From: CAZDET01 sp964504335
Lineage (GTDB): Bacteria > Bacteroidota > Bacteroidia > Chitinophagales > Saprospiraceae
Assembly: GCA_964504335.1 (NCBI GenBank)
Contig: CAZDET010000015.1
Location: 1 to 64,000 of the forward strand
Reading direction: 5' to 3'
DNA length: 64,000 bases
The position numbers were made by a program, and so were the translations under genes. Every line of letters starts with the position of its first letter. The first letter of the stretch is position 1. The notes beneath the pieces were generated by a model. That model was not told the DNA's origin. It saw only the letters and a program-made list of their open reading frames with translations, and made no database searches. Of this stretch, positions 1-8,978 are shown one piece after another.

Positions 1-1
1 G

Positions 2-1654
2 TTACACGCTAGTCTGCTCTTTTCCACTTTTTTGAGTGGCCAAATTTCTGAGCAGGTGAAGCTAGAAGTGGATAAAATTCTATCCGAAATCCCCAATGAG
101 GAGCCGGGCATCATCATTGGTATTACCGTCGATGACGAGATGATCTACGCTCGGGGAAAAGGGAGCGAGGTTTTAGGAGAATCTGCTTCGCTGACTCCCC
201 AAACCCCATTCTTTCTCAGCTCAATATCCAAAGAGTTTATCGGAGTCACGATAGCTCAGCTGGTTTCAGAGGGTAGGGTTAATCTTCACGCCCCTGTCCG
301 CGATTATATCACAGAGTTTCCAAGTTATGACGTTGACCCTACCATCTACCAGGTGTTGCATCACACCAGCGGAGTAAAGGATTATTCTAACTTACTCTAC
401 TTCCGTGGAGAAGTATTTCAGGGTTTTTTACCATTAGGCTATATTATCGAGCTTCTATGTAAGCAAAAGTCATTGAACTTTACTCCAGGCACAGAATATC
501 TTTATTCGAACTCTAATTATGAATTGCTAGCTGAAGTCATTTCAAGAGTCGGTGGAGAAGATTTTAGAGATTACATTCGAAAAACTATTTTCAAGCCCAT
601 TGGAATGAATGACACCTACTTTGCAGGGGGTGATTCTGGAGATAGAGTACCAAGTGTGGTAGGTTATCAGACGAATCGAACGAATGTCCTTATTCCATTC
701 CCGAACGAAGAATCACCTCCCGTCAGTGTTGTTCAGCTCATATCCACGATCAATGATATGGCACTTTGGGATCAATATCTTACACAGCAATTATTTAATC
801 AGGATAAGTTAGCCGCCCTTCTTTTATCGAAAGGGATGTTAAACAATGGTCGTGAGATTGGATATTCCACGGGGTTAGAGCACTACAGCTATAAAGCTCA
901 AGAAATTATAGGGCACGGAGGCTATTCCAGGGGATTTCAAAGCAATCATGCTCACTTTAAAGAGCATGGGTTCTCGATCATTGCTTTTTCAAATTCTCTC
1001 AAGTACAATACCAATAGTTACACCTACCAGGTGGCAGATATTATTTTACGAGCCCTTGGAGTTGAAACGGCTGCAGATGAAAGCACACAGATCCCTGATC
1101 TATTCATGTCAAAAAAAGATAGTAAACCCTATCTGGGTTCTTATTATAGCCCTGATCTCAAAAAGGAACGAGTAATTTATCGAGACCAGGGAATAATGAG
1201 ATACAATAGACCCGATCAATACGAAAGCAGACTAGTACCCGAAGGTAATGATTCATTTCAATTGTTAAGTGGCAATAATCAAGTTGTGGCCAGGGTCAGT
1301 TTTGATTTTGAAGAAGCAGAAATTCCCGTTCTGAATTATCATTATCCGGGCACTCAGGAGGTAAGAAAGTTCTACCGATTTGAATACCGAGACTACAAAG
1401 CCAAAGAGCTATCTCAATTCGAGGGAATTTACTACTCAGAAGAGCTTGATTTTGAATTTGAGATAAAGCTCGTAGACGCTGACCTGAAGCTATTCAGGCA
1501 AGGAAGTGAGGTGTCAACGCTGAAAGTCTTTAAAGAAGATACATTTAGAGATAATAGATTGGGAGGGATTTTTGAATTTGATAATGATAGAACGATTAAA
1601 GGGTTTCTACTCTCACAGGAAAGGGCTAGAAATGTTTATTTCAAGAAACAGTAA
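2..1654 (+). CDS. Serine hydrolase, beta-lactamase/penicillin-binding-protein family (5' truncated)
   Basis: The frame is open from the first bases. Before residue Ser-Gly-Gln at about base 35 it encodes a hydrophobic stretch (LHASLLFSTFLSGQ) that reads as the end of a signal peptide, so the true start lies upstream of the window; the UUG at 32 is unlikely to be the start. The class C beta-lactamase fold is marked by the nucleophile motif SISK (S at 221-223), YSN at about 502-510 and an HGG motif (GHGGYSRGF) in the third active-site position. The last 170 or so residues form a separate beta-rich domain of the kind often attached to these hydrolases. The family includes D-aminopeptidases, esterases and PBP-like enzymes, and the substrate cannot be read from sequence. 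It is probably periplasmic. The DNA is AT-richer by eye than the rest of the window. Confidence 0.85.
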   Translation, partial: LHASLLFSTFLSGQISEQVKLEVDKILSEIPNEEPGIIIGITVDDEMIYARGKGSEVLGESASLTPQTPFFLSSISKEFIGVTIAQLVSEGRVNLHAPVRDYITEFPSYDVDPTIYQVLHHTSGVKDYSNLLYFRGEVFQGFLPLGYIIELLCKQKSLNFTPGTEYLYSNSNYELLAEVISRVGGEDFRDYIRKTIFKPIGMNDTYFAGGDSGDRVPSVVGYQTNRTNVLIPFPNEESPPVSVVQLISTINDMALWDQYLTQQLFNQDKLAALLLSKGMLNNGREIGYSTGLEHYSYKAQEIIGHGGYSRGFQSNHAHFKEHGFSIIAFSNSLKYNTNSYTYQVADIILRALGVETAADESTQIPDLFMSKKDSKPYLGSYYSPDLKKERVIYRDQGIMRYNRPDQYESRLVPEGNDSFQLLSGNNQVVARVSFDFEEAEIPVLNYHYPGTQEVRKFYRFEYRDYKAKELSQFEGIYYSEELDFEFEIKLVDADLKLFRQGSEVSTLKVFKEDTFRDNRLGGIFEFDNDRTIKGFLLSQERARNVYFKKQ

Positions 1655-1889
1655 AATAAATGAGAGCTAACAAGATTTATGTAAGAATGCTTTTTATCGA
1701 TCTAACTCCGGATACACAGACCGTAAATGATTATCAATAATATACCTTACGCAAAGTGGTTGGAGACAAGCCCCAACCCCTTTGGCCAGCATCATACCGT
1801 ACCGTACTCGAAATGGTTTGGAGGCCCGCCATTAAGTAGCAGCGCAGCTAAACCACTTCGACGTCGGTATAAGTTATAAAACAAGCCCC

Positions 1890-3077
1890 TTGAATCAGCA
1901 AGCGAACAAAACAAAACGAATCCATTCATTGGATGCTTTGCGTGCTATTATGATGCTTTTAGGACTTGTACTGCATTCAGCAATGACCTATATGGATTTC
2001 CCTGCGGACGCCTGGTCGCTAAAGGATCCTAGAACCACGCACGTTTTTAACGACTTCATTGTATTTTTTATTCATTCCTTCAGAATGCCGGTTTTCTTTG
2101 TCGTAGCCGGGTTTTTCGGTGCGATGCTTTTCTACGAAAGGCAACCAGGGGAAATGGTTAAAAACAGAGTTTTAAGGATTGTATATCCGTTTATTGTTTT
2201 CTTATTTATTCTTTATCCAATAACCATATTTTCATTTGGATACACCAGCGCCGTTTTTTCCGGTCAGGAAAACCCAATTCTATCCGCTGCAGCGGGGCTG
2301 ACACACGTTGCTGCCTTTTTACCCGAGAAAACATTTCATCTATGGTTTCTCTATTATCTGATATTGATTACCGCGGCAACGGTGGCTACTGCTCTTTTTC
2401 TTAAGAATGCAAACAAGTTGACCCAACGCATCAATGAAATATTTGGCTGGATCATTACCAGACCGGGAGCTCGGGTTTTATTTTTTTCAGGATTTCTATA
2501 CCTGGTGTTATCATTTTTGGGAACGGCCATGGTTGATGCTTCAGTCTCTTTTGTTCCGGATATGAATACGTTCCTTTATTTCTGGTTTTTTTATCTGTCT
2601 GGTTGGGTATTGTATAAATCCAAACACCATTTAGGCACTTTTACACGGCACGATTGGGCTTGTGTTATTCTGGCTATTACTTTAGCCATAGTACAAGGCC
2701 TGGTAATTCTGAACCTTGAATTAAAACCTGGTAGTAATTCTACGATTTTAATTCTTCTTAGTTCGGTCGTGATCAGCCTTTTATTGTTTGGTATTACAGG
2801 GCTGTTTGTTCGTTATTACAGTGAGCATTCGGCTAGAATGCGATACATATCAGATTCTTCTTATTGGGTCTACTTAATCCATTTGCCATTGACTGCGCTC
2901 ATCCCTGCCTTTATTTGGAAATTACCCCTGCCGGCAGTCGGGAAGTTTATACTGGTGCTTTCGGGCACTGCAATTATTTGCTTTGTAAGCTATCATTATT
3001 TGGTGAGAAATACATTCGTAGGGAAATTCCTAAATGGGCGGAAATATCCCCGGAGGATAGGAACACCAACTAGTTGA
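1890..3077 (+). CDS. Acyltransferase family 3 membrane protein (OpgC/MdoC-like)
   Basis: An integral membrane protein of 395 residues with about ten hydrophobic segments. The N-terminus has the family signature: basic residues followed by SLDALRAIMMLLGLVLHS, a helix with the catalytic-type histidine, then an RMPVFFVVAGFFGAM helix. Members of acyltransferase_3 move acetyl, succinyl or other acyl groups onto surface or periplasmic glycans. The acceptor is unknown here. No ATG lies upstream of the conserved first helix, so translation probably starts at the UUG at 1890 or another weak start nearby. The 235 bases between it and the preceding hydrolase hold no recognisable gene. Like that hydrolase it is AT-rich. 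Confidence 0.85.
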   Translation: MNQQANKTKRIHSLDALRAIMMLLGLVLHSAMTYMDFPADAWSLKDPRTTHVFNDFIVFFIHSFRMPVFFVVAGFFGAMLFYERQPGEMVKNRVLRIVYPFIVFLFILYPITIFSFGYTSAVFSGQENPILSAAAGLTHVAAFLPEKTFHLWFLYYLILITAATVATALFLKNANKLTQRINEIFGWIITRPGARVLFFSGFLYLVLSFLGTAMVDASVSFVPDMNTFLYFWFFYLSGWVLYKSKHHLGTFTRHDWACVILAITLAIVQGLVILNLELKPGSNSTILILLSSVVISLLLFGITGLFVRYYSEHSARMRYISDSSYWVYLIHLPLTALIPAFIWKLPLPAVGKFILVLSGTAIICFVSYHYLVRNTFVGKFLNGRKYPRRIGTPTS

Positions 3078-3170
3078 CGCGGCCACGCTACCGTGCTAAA
3101 CGCCTAAACATAATCCTGAGGTAACACGAATCTCGTATCTTTACCATACAACAAATTTAATCCGCTTCAA

Positions 3171-3974
3171 ATGGCAAGATTAGCAAAACAAAAAGTGCAC
3201 GCAGCACTGGAAAAGGCAGCGCAAATAATCCTTGATGCAGCAGGGGATGATCCCATCGTAAGCCGAAAAGATATCCGTAAAAAGCTCATGGAATTAGAGG
3301 GGGTGGAACAACAACTCACGGGTATTTTTTATCGGTTTATGGATCACCGGGATTCCAAGCCCGGAGCCAGGATTACCAAAACAGATATTGACGATAGCTT
3401 GGCATACGCCAAAGAAAAGTTGGTAGATGCTTACGACGTGAACAACAATGGATTGTCCGCTGCTGAGATTGAGCAAATGTCGTTGACTGCCCGCCTGGCA
3501 GTTCGGTACGCAATTTTGCTGGATCAGGCAGTAGAAGAGGTTACGACCGATGAACTCTACAATCGCCTCTTTGAGTTGGGGAACGACCTCTACTTTCCAG
3601 CCTGGGCCAATGAAGCCGATGCCTACCTTTCGGTTTTCCGCAAAGACGCTGATTTAGAAGAATTGACCCAGGAAAGCTTCAGTGCCGCTTTGGGCCTGGA
3701 TCCGTCCAATCCGGAGGAAGCAATCCAGCTCTGGCACCAGGGCCGGTCTAATTATGAATGGATATTTGAACTGTACGAGGAATACGAACAATTGGCAGCG
3801 TTAGAGTCGTTTAAAACGCTCCATATGTTTATGGAAGAACACCTCACCCACCTCACGCATATCGTTGTCGGCCTCGATGGCGCGCGCAGTGATTCGGAAT
3901 ATCCTGTCTATTTCGTTGGGTTGACTCCGGAAGGAGATATCCTTGGATTTCAGACTACAACGGTTTGGACATAA
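3171..3974 (+). CDS. EF-hand-like plus nuclease A inhibitor-like (NuiA) domain protein
   Basis: A soluble 267-residue protein with no signal peptide. Residues 1-85 are helical. Residues 86-100 contain a calcium-loop-like segment (D89-V-N-N-N-G94-L-S). Residues about 125-267 resemble the NuiA fold: helical segments, then a closing beta hairpin ending in EYPVYFVGLTPEGDILGF, which matches the C-terminal strand pattern of NuiA-type proteins. NuiA of Anabaena inhibits a sugar-non-specific nuclease, but most homologues are uncharacterised, so an inhibitor function is not shown. The EF-hand loop is one residue short of canonical. The gene converges with the large caspase-STAND-WD40 gene (113 bases apart), which makes a link to the cell-death island possible but unproven. 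Confidence 0.6.
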   Translation: MARLAKQKVHAALEKAAQIILDAAGDDPIVSRKDIRKKLMELEGVEQQLTGIFYRFMDHRDSKPGARITKTDIDDSLAYAKEKLVDAYDVNNNGLSAAEIEQMSLTARLAVRYAILLDQAVEEVTTDELYNRLFELGNDLYFPAWANEADAYLSVFRKDADLEELTQESFSAALGLDPSNPEEAIQLWHQGRSNYEWIFELYEEYEQLAALESFKTLHMFMEEHLTHLTHIVVGLDGARSDSEYPVYFVGLTPEGDILGFQTTTVWT

Positions 3975-4087
3975 ATACGGGGTGTACGAAAATAGGTACC
4001 TTTTTTATCAGGTATGACTAAACGGTTGCCCATTCACGGATGGATTTCAGTGGAATGAACCCGAATTACTTTATATCGCAATTCGGT

Positions 4088-7000
4088 TCAAATACCATTC
4101 AGCGCTTCCACATCCTCCGGCAGGAATTGCAGACCGACATCTTCGAGTTCCTGCACCGAAAAAGCCGCTACCCGCTCCCGGAGGTACCCTTTGATCGATA
4201 GCCAAATTTTTGCGGTTTTATCCCGCGAAGTGGTCACAATGCGGCAACCATCCGGCGAAAAAGCCAGGCCGGTGATGCCGCCTGTGTGACCGGTGAGGTG
4301 CTGGAGATCGTTGCCTCGCCAATCCCAGAGTTTGGCCGTATTGTCGTCGGAGCCAGTCAGTATCCAACGGCCATCGGGTGAAAATGCGACAGCCGTAATG
4401 CTCTGCCCGTCGAATTCCTGCAGTTGCTTGCCTTCTAAATCCCAGAGGGTGGCGGTGCGGGAGGCGATAAGCAGGGATTGCCCATCGGATGAAAAGGCAA
4501 CGGCGTAAATCCGATCGGTCTGCTTCGGAAAGGTATGGAGCAGGTTTCCCTCGAGATCCCACAATCGGGCTGTTTGGTCCCACGAACCGGTCAGCAGCCG
4601 GGTACCATCGGGCGAGAAGGTGGCGGATAGTATCCCGGCGGAATGCCCCGGAAAGGATTGGAGTTCGTTGCCGGCGGTGTCCCAGAGCTTGGCTGTTTTA
4701 TCCATAGCACCCGTGAGGATGCGTTGGCCATCGGGTGAAAAAACAGCAGCCTCTACATTTCCGGTGTGGCCCTTCAAGCTGCGAATTTCGTTACCGTCGG
4801 TATCCCAGAGCCTGGCCGTCCGGTCTGCGGCACCGGTGAGGATGGTCTGTCCATCCGGCGAAAAGGCGACGGTTGCCACACTGCGGGAATGAGCTTTAAT
4901 CACCTGCACTTCCCGACCGTGAATGTCCCACAGGGTGACGGTGCCATCTCTGGCGCCCGTCAAGATGGCTTGCCCGTCCGGCGAGAGGGCGACGCACTCG
5001 ATATCGGTGCGTTGTGCGGGAAAAGTCAGGGTCTCAAACCCTTCCCGATTCCAGTCGATCCACAAGCGGGCGGTTTTATCTCTGGAGGCGGTGAGCAGGT
5101 GTCGCCCGTCGGGCGAAAAGGTGGCGTCGTAGAGGCCCATCGTATGACCGCGCAGGGTTTGGAGCTGTTTGCCCTGCATGTTCCACACTTTGGCCCGTTT
5201 ATCTTCCGAAGCGGTGACGATTCGTTGCCCGTCGGGCGAAAAGCCGACGGAGGTAATGCTTGCCTCCAGCAGTTTTTCCAAGTGCGCCGCGGCGAGCAAA
5301 TCGACGGGAGGCATATGCCCCGTGAGGTGTTGGAGTTCGTGGCCGGCCAGGTCCCACACTTTGGCGGTGGCATCTTTTGATCCGGTCAGCACGTACTGGC
5401 CATCGGGCGAGAAGGCGACGGCGTTCACTTCGGCGGTATGCCCCCTGAAGGTCTGCACTTCGCTACCATCTGTCGACCAGAGCTTCGCCGTTTTATCTTT
5501 CGATCCGGTTAGCACCTGGCGCCCATCTGGTGAGGTGGCAACATCCAGCACGTTGCCGTCGTGACCGTGAAAGGTTTGAATTTCGTGCCCGTTTAAGTCC
5601 CAGAGCTTTGCGGTGCCATCCCAGGAGCCGGTTAGGATTTGGTTGCCGTCGGGGGAGAAAGCGGCGGCGTAGATTCCTTTTTCGTGGCCTTGAAAGGATT
5701 GCATTTCATTGCCCTGCAAGTCCCAGAGCCGCGCGGTGCCGTTGTCGGAGCCGCTGAGTACCCTCGTACTATCGGGGGCAAAAGCGACGGCAAACACCCT
5801 GCCCGTATGCCCCCGGAAAGTTTGGAGCGCCTTCCCTTGCCGATCCCAGAGCCGGGCGGTTTTATCCTTGGAGCCGGTCACTACGTACTTGCCATCGGGC
5901 GAGAACGCAGCGGAGGTCACATTTTCCGTGTGCCCGCGAAATATATGCGCGTACTTTGCTTTCTCGAAATCGTGGAGAAAGTTCCGAAATATTTCAACGG
6001 ACGATTGCTGCCCCGGGTGGAGCAAATAATTCATCTCCGCCAGCCGCAGGGCGAGGGTGTGATCGTTTTTATCCAGCTGGAGCGCTCTGAAGGCATTGCC
6101 ATTGCTGCGGCTTTGTGCGAGGGCCTCATCCCGTTGGCGCTTCAGCTCGAGGATATCCTCGGTACGCTTTTCCCAGCTCTTTTGGATAAAGGCTTCTTCC
6201 GCCCGATTTAGCCAGTGCTTGCCTTCCTTAAGGTATATTGCCAATATTTCATCGGAGGTGCCGCTGAGGATGAAAGCGTCCAGATTGGGAATCGTCCCGG
6301 TATTTCGCCATTCATTCAGCAGCCCCCTGAATTGTTGGCGGTCGTCTCCTCGCAGGTGCTCGTTGATCTCCTGGATGGCATCCCCCAGGGGCGTTTTCTG
6401 GTTTGGTTGGGCGGTAGCATTCCCGGCGTTCATTAGGGCTACGATCAGTTGCTGCAACTTGGGATTGGTATCCCAGTAGGGGGAAAAGTTGTCCTTTGTC
6501 TTCTGGGATAGCGGCGATTGCTCACCCAGGTGCTGATCGAGGACGGCCTGCCACAATTGGCGTTGGAGCACGAGATTGTCTTTGCCAAATGCTTCGAGCC
6601 ACTCGCGGCAGAGGGGCCAGAAATTGATGAGGGCATCGTGCACGGGTTCGACGTAGCGTCGCTCCTGGCTGTCTTTTCCCTGAGCCACTAATTGCTTGGC
6701 TTCCAGAAGGGTTAATACTTCCTGAACGATCTTCCCTTCCTGATCATCCGGAAACTCCAACTCGTTCAGATCCGGAATATCGGGATGGCTCAAGAAGACA
6801 CGCCGACGGGTGTAGCCGCCGTCGCTCAGGGTGGCCAGGCGCAGCAGGATGTGCTTCATGGTGCGGCGGTGGTCGTCGCTGGAAAGCTCTTTGTACAGCG
6901 TATCGGCCCGTTGGCTAAGGGCCCCGCTTACCCCCTGCAATACGTTGCGGTAGTCGTCGAGCAGCAGCCGCTGCCGGCGATCGCGGGCGATCTCGTAGAA

Positions 7001-8740
7001 AGACTGCATCGTGAAGGATAGCAGCGGCAGGGCCCCCGGTGCGTAGGCGACCTCTTCGAGGATTTCGTTGATGAGTGCTTCGCCCGTATCTTTTTCGTCG
7101 GTCTCCGTACGGTCCCGGAAATCGTACATGGCCCACCAGGCCGGGCCGGTGAGGGCCTGTCGCAGCTCGTCCAGATCCATGGGAGGGATGTGGTAGACCC
7201 GCTTTTTGTTCCAGTAAGTGCCAATCCGGGAATTTTTCAATTGCCATTCGAAATCGGAGCGCATGGTCAGAATCACTTTCTTCCCCCGGTTAATAGCCGT
7301 TTCGATGAGCTTCTTGAGCTGCCACTCCACGGGGCCCTGCTCTGGTAGGTTGAACAGTTCCTCGTACTGATCCAGCAACAGTACTTGTCTACGGTCGGAT
7401 GTTAGCTGTGCTTCTAACTCCTGAAATTTTCTACGCTCTGCGGATTCAGAGGTGGCCAATTCGCTCGGACGGCTGTACAGAAAAGCATCGACCCCTTGGA
7501 GGGCAGGAAAGACGCCTGCTTTGACGACGGAAGACTTTCCCGATCCGGAGGGCCCTGTAATGAAGAGGAGGTCTTCCTGCTGCAAGCGGGCCACTATCTG
7601 CTGCACTACCCGCTCGCGGCCGAAAAACACGGCGCTATCGGCCTGTTCGTAGGGCAGTAGCCCCTTGTAGGGGTTTTTATCGGGGTCTTCGGCAAAGCGA
7701 AAGCGATCGGAATCGATTTTGGGATTGAGAAAAATGAATTCCCCTTCGCGGTGCTGGGCCATCGGGAAGAGGCCGGGGTGTTGGGGTTTTACCTCTCCGG
7801 TGAGGCGTTCAACGCGGTCCCACACGTACAAAAAGAGTTCGGTAGCGGTAATGATACCATCACCTTCACTTTTGCCGCGATTGGCACCTGCGGGAATGTC
7901 CGCTCGGCCTTCCAGCGCTTCGATCAGCGTGACGGCAAAGGGAGAATGATCCCGGATGGCGGCCCACTTGGCGGAGTCGTTGGCGGTCTGCTCCGGGCCG
8001 GCCGACACGAGTACCTGCCAGGCATCGCTGCTTTTATAGCGCTCGTAGCGCCGCTTGTACATGGGCATGAGGAAGGGCCTGGGCCGCCCCCGGCTCAGAC
8101 TGGAAAAGCGGAATTTACCCGCAAAACAGCAATCGAGAATGAGCAACGTATGCTTGCACTTGATCTCCGACAGGGCGTGGTAGACCTCATCCATCGGGAT
8201 GAGCGTCTCGTTGTCGACCAGCTTGTTCAGGGCATCCGTAGGAGCTAAGAAGCCCGCCGGGCCGTCTTTAACTTCTCCGGGGAAGCCGTGTCCGGCGTAG
8301 TAGAAAACAATGGAATCTTCGGGCTGAATGTCGAAGGTGGCTTCCGGGGCCAGTAAAAGTTTATGGGTTGCTGCGTCGAAAGTCAATTCAACTTCGGGAA
8401 GATCAGTTGGGAGCCCGGAATCGGTGGCGGGACGGAGCCAACCCGAGCGCGACCGATAGGGCCTGCTACCGAGCGAGAACTCCTGATCCGGAATGCGTAT
8501 AGCAGCGGGCCGGTCGGTGGCTTTTAGCCAGTTGAGCAACGCCATAATCTGCTCCTTCCCCACGTTGTTCATCAACAACACGTTGTCGAAGCCCTGGAGC
8601 ACTTTGAGGCGCTTTGCAATTTCTTCGGAATCGCCGCGGGCTGTTTTTAAATTGGCGTCCAGCCCCTGGTATTCGTTGATGCCGATAACGAAGGCATGGC
8701 TTTGGCGAAAGCCGAGTTCGGCGGTGCGGGATACGGGCAT
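4088..8740 (-). CDS. Caspase-like peptidase - STAND ATPase - WD40 repeat protein
   Basis: A 1550-residue three-part protein. Residues 1-330 are a caspase/metacaspase (peptidase C14) domain: first strand HAFVIGINEY, catalytic His151 in YYAGHGF, and the Cys204-Cys205 pair in LDCCFAGK (Cys205 the likely nucleophile). Residues about 357-850 are a STAND-type NTPase, opening with NPYKGLLPY, Walker A GPSGSGKSS at 396-404 and Walker B LLLDQYEE at 455-461. Residues about 930-1525 are fourteen WD40 repeats, enough for two seven-bladed propellers. STAND proteins are ligand-gated switches that oligomerise, so the likely role is a sensor that turns on the protease domain. It is the last gene of a tight minus-strand group: its start is 3 bases after the 76-residue gene. 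The paralogue at 8979-12797 shares the first two modules. Its peptidase target is unknown; the nearby gasdermins and small caspases are candidates. Confidence 0.93.
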   Translation of the reverse strand: MPVSRTAELGFRQSHAFVIGINEYQGLDANLKTARGDSEEIAKRLKVLQGFDNVLLMNNVGKEQIMALLNWLKATDRPAAIRIPDQEFSLGSRPYRSRSGWLRPATDSGLPTDLPEVELTFDAATHKLLLAPEATFDIQPEDSIVFYYAGHGFPGEVKDGPAGFLAPTDALNKLVDNETLIPMDEVYHALSEIKCKHTLLILDCCFAGKFRFSSLSRGRPRPFLMPMYKRRYERYKSSDAWQVLVSAGPEQTANDSAKWAAIRDHSPFAVTLIEALEGRADIPAGANRGKSEGDGIITATELFLYVWDRVERLTGEVKPQHPGLFPMAQHREGEFIFLNPKIDSDRFRFAEDPDKNPYKGLLPYEQADSAVFFGRERVVQQIVARLQQEDLLFITGPSGSGKSSVVKAGVFPALQGVDAFLYSRPSELATSESAERRKFQELEAQLTSDRRQVLLLDQYEELFNLPEQGPVEWQLKKLIETAINRGKKVILTMRSDFEWQLKNSRIGTYWNKKRVYHIPPMDLDELRQALTGPAWWAMYDFRDRTETDEKDTGEALINEILEEVAYAPGALPLLSFTMQSFYEIARDRRQRLLLDDYRNVLQGVSGALSQRADTLYKELSSDDHRRTMKHILLRLATLSDGGYTRRRVFLSHPDIPDLNELEFPDDQEGKIVQEVLTLLEAKQLVAQGKDSQERRYVEPVHDALINFWPLCREWLEAFGKDNLVLQRQLWQAVLDQHLGEQSPLSQKTKDNFSPYWDTNPKLQQLIVALMNAGNATAQPNQKTPLGDAIQEINEHLRGDDRQQFRGLLNEWRNTGTIPNLDAFILSGTSDEILAIYLKEGKHWLNRAEEAFIQKSWEKRTEDILELKRQRDEALAQSRSNGNAFRALQLDKNDHTLALRLAEMNYLLHPGQQSSVEIFRNFLHDFEKAKYAHIFRGHTENVTSAAFSPDGKYVVTGSKDKTARLWDRQGKALQTFRGHTGRVFAVAFAPDSTRVLSGSDNGTARLWDLQGNEMQSFQGHEKGIYAAAFSPDGNQILTGSWDGTAKLWDLNGHEIQTFHGHDGNVLDVATSPDGRQVLTGSKDKTAKLWSTDGSEVQTFRGHTAEVNAVAFSPDGQYVLTGSKDATAKVWDLAGHELQHLTGHMPPVDLLAAAHLEKLLEASITSVGFSPDGQRIVTASEDKRAKVWNMQGKQLQTLRGHTMGLYDATFSPDGRHLLTASRDKTARLWIDWNREGFETLTFPAQRTDIECVALSPDGQAILTGARDGTVTLWDIHGREVQVIKAHSRSVATVAFSPDGQTILTGAADRTARLWDTDGNEIRSLKGHTGNVEAAVFSPDGQRILTGAMDKTAKLWDTAGNELQSFPGHSAGILSATFSPDGTRLLTGSWDQTARLWDLEGNLLHTFPKQTDRIYAVAFSSDGQSLLIASRTATLWDLEGKQLQEFDGQSITAVAFSPDGRWILTGSDDNTAKLWDWRGNDLQHLTGHTGGITGLAFSPDGCRIVTTSRDKTAKIWLSIKGYLRERVAAFSVQELEDVGLQFLPEDVEALNGI
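4168..5953 (-). repeat. Fourteen tandem WD40-repeat units inside the caspase-STAND gene
   Basis: About 123-base units each encode the pattern GH-x-x-x-V-x-x-x-x-FSPDG-x-x-(V/I)-(L/V)-TGS-x-D-x-TA-(R/K)-LWD. Repeat 6 carries a 16-residue insertion (PPVDLLAAAHLEKLLE) and repeat 12 lacks the Asp-Lys turn. Units differ enough at codon level that the array looks old rather than freshly amplified, though several neighbours (units 3-5 and 9-11) are close. Confidence 0.9.
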
Positions 8741-8743
8741 AAG

Positions 8744-8974
8744 CTAGCGAGTTGGAGGGGCCTGATAGCTTGTTTCCTCAATGACGGCTCGGATGGGCGT
8801 GAAATCGTAGAGCATGGAAAGGGTGCGGGCTTGCTGATGGCCCTCCTGTACCATCCGCTCAAACAGCTCCCGAAATTCGGGTTCGTGGGTGCGCTTGGCA
8901 CCAATGTAGGCGAGAACCAGCAACCAATTTTTGTCCGCTTTCAGGGCGTCTTCTTCTTTCATCTTTAGGCCCAT
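8744..8974 (-). CDS. Small hypothetical protein (76 aa) between two caspase-STAND genes
   Basis: No family recognised. The protein is charged and probably helical (EFRELFERMVQEGHQQARTL), with no signal peptide or membrane segment and a proline-rich end (YQAPPTR). The case for a real gene is its fit: it starts 4 bases after the stop of the upstream caspase-STAND gene and ends 3 bases before the start of the next, with no other room for coupling. An internal ATG four codons in is an alternative start. It could be an adaptor, inhibitor or assembly factor for its neighbours; that is inference only. Confidence 0.7.
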   Translation of the reverse strand: MGLKMKEEDALKADKNWLLVLAYIGAKRTHEPEFRELFERMVQEGHQQARTLSMLYDFTPIRAVIEETSYQAPPTR

Positions 8975-8978
8975 AATC

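Noticed and set aside
4168..5953. Possible CRISPR-like regular repeat spacing of about 123 bases
   Set aside because: The periodicity is that of WD40 coding units inside one long frame, with divergent sequences and no spacers.
4293..6479. Many long plus-strand open frames across the WD40 region
   Set aside because: They are antisense to the repeated WD40 codons and show the same repeated artefact pattern (for example VSQSLAVLS); no independent gene signal.
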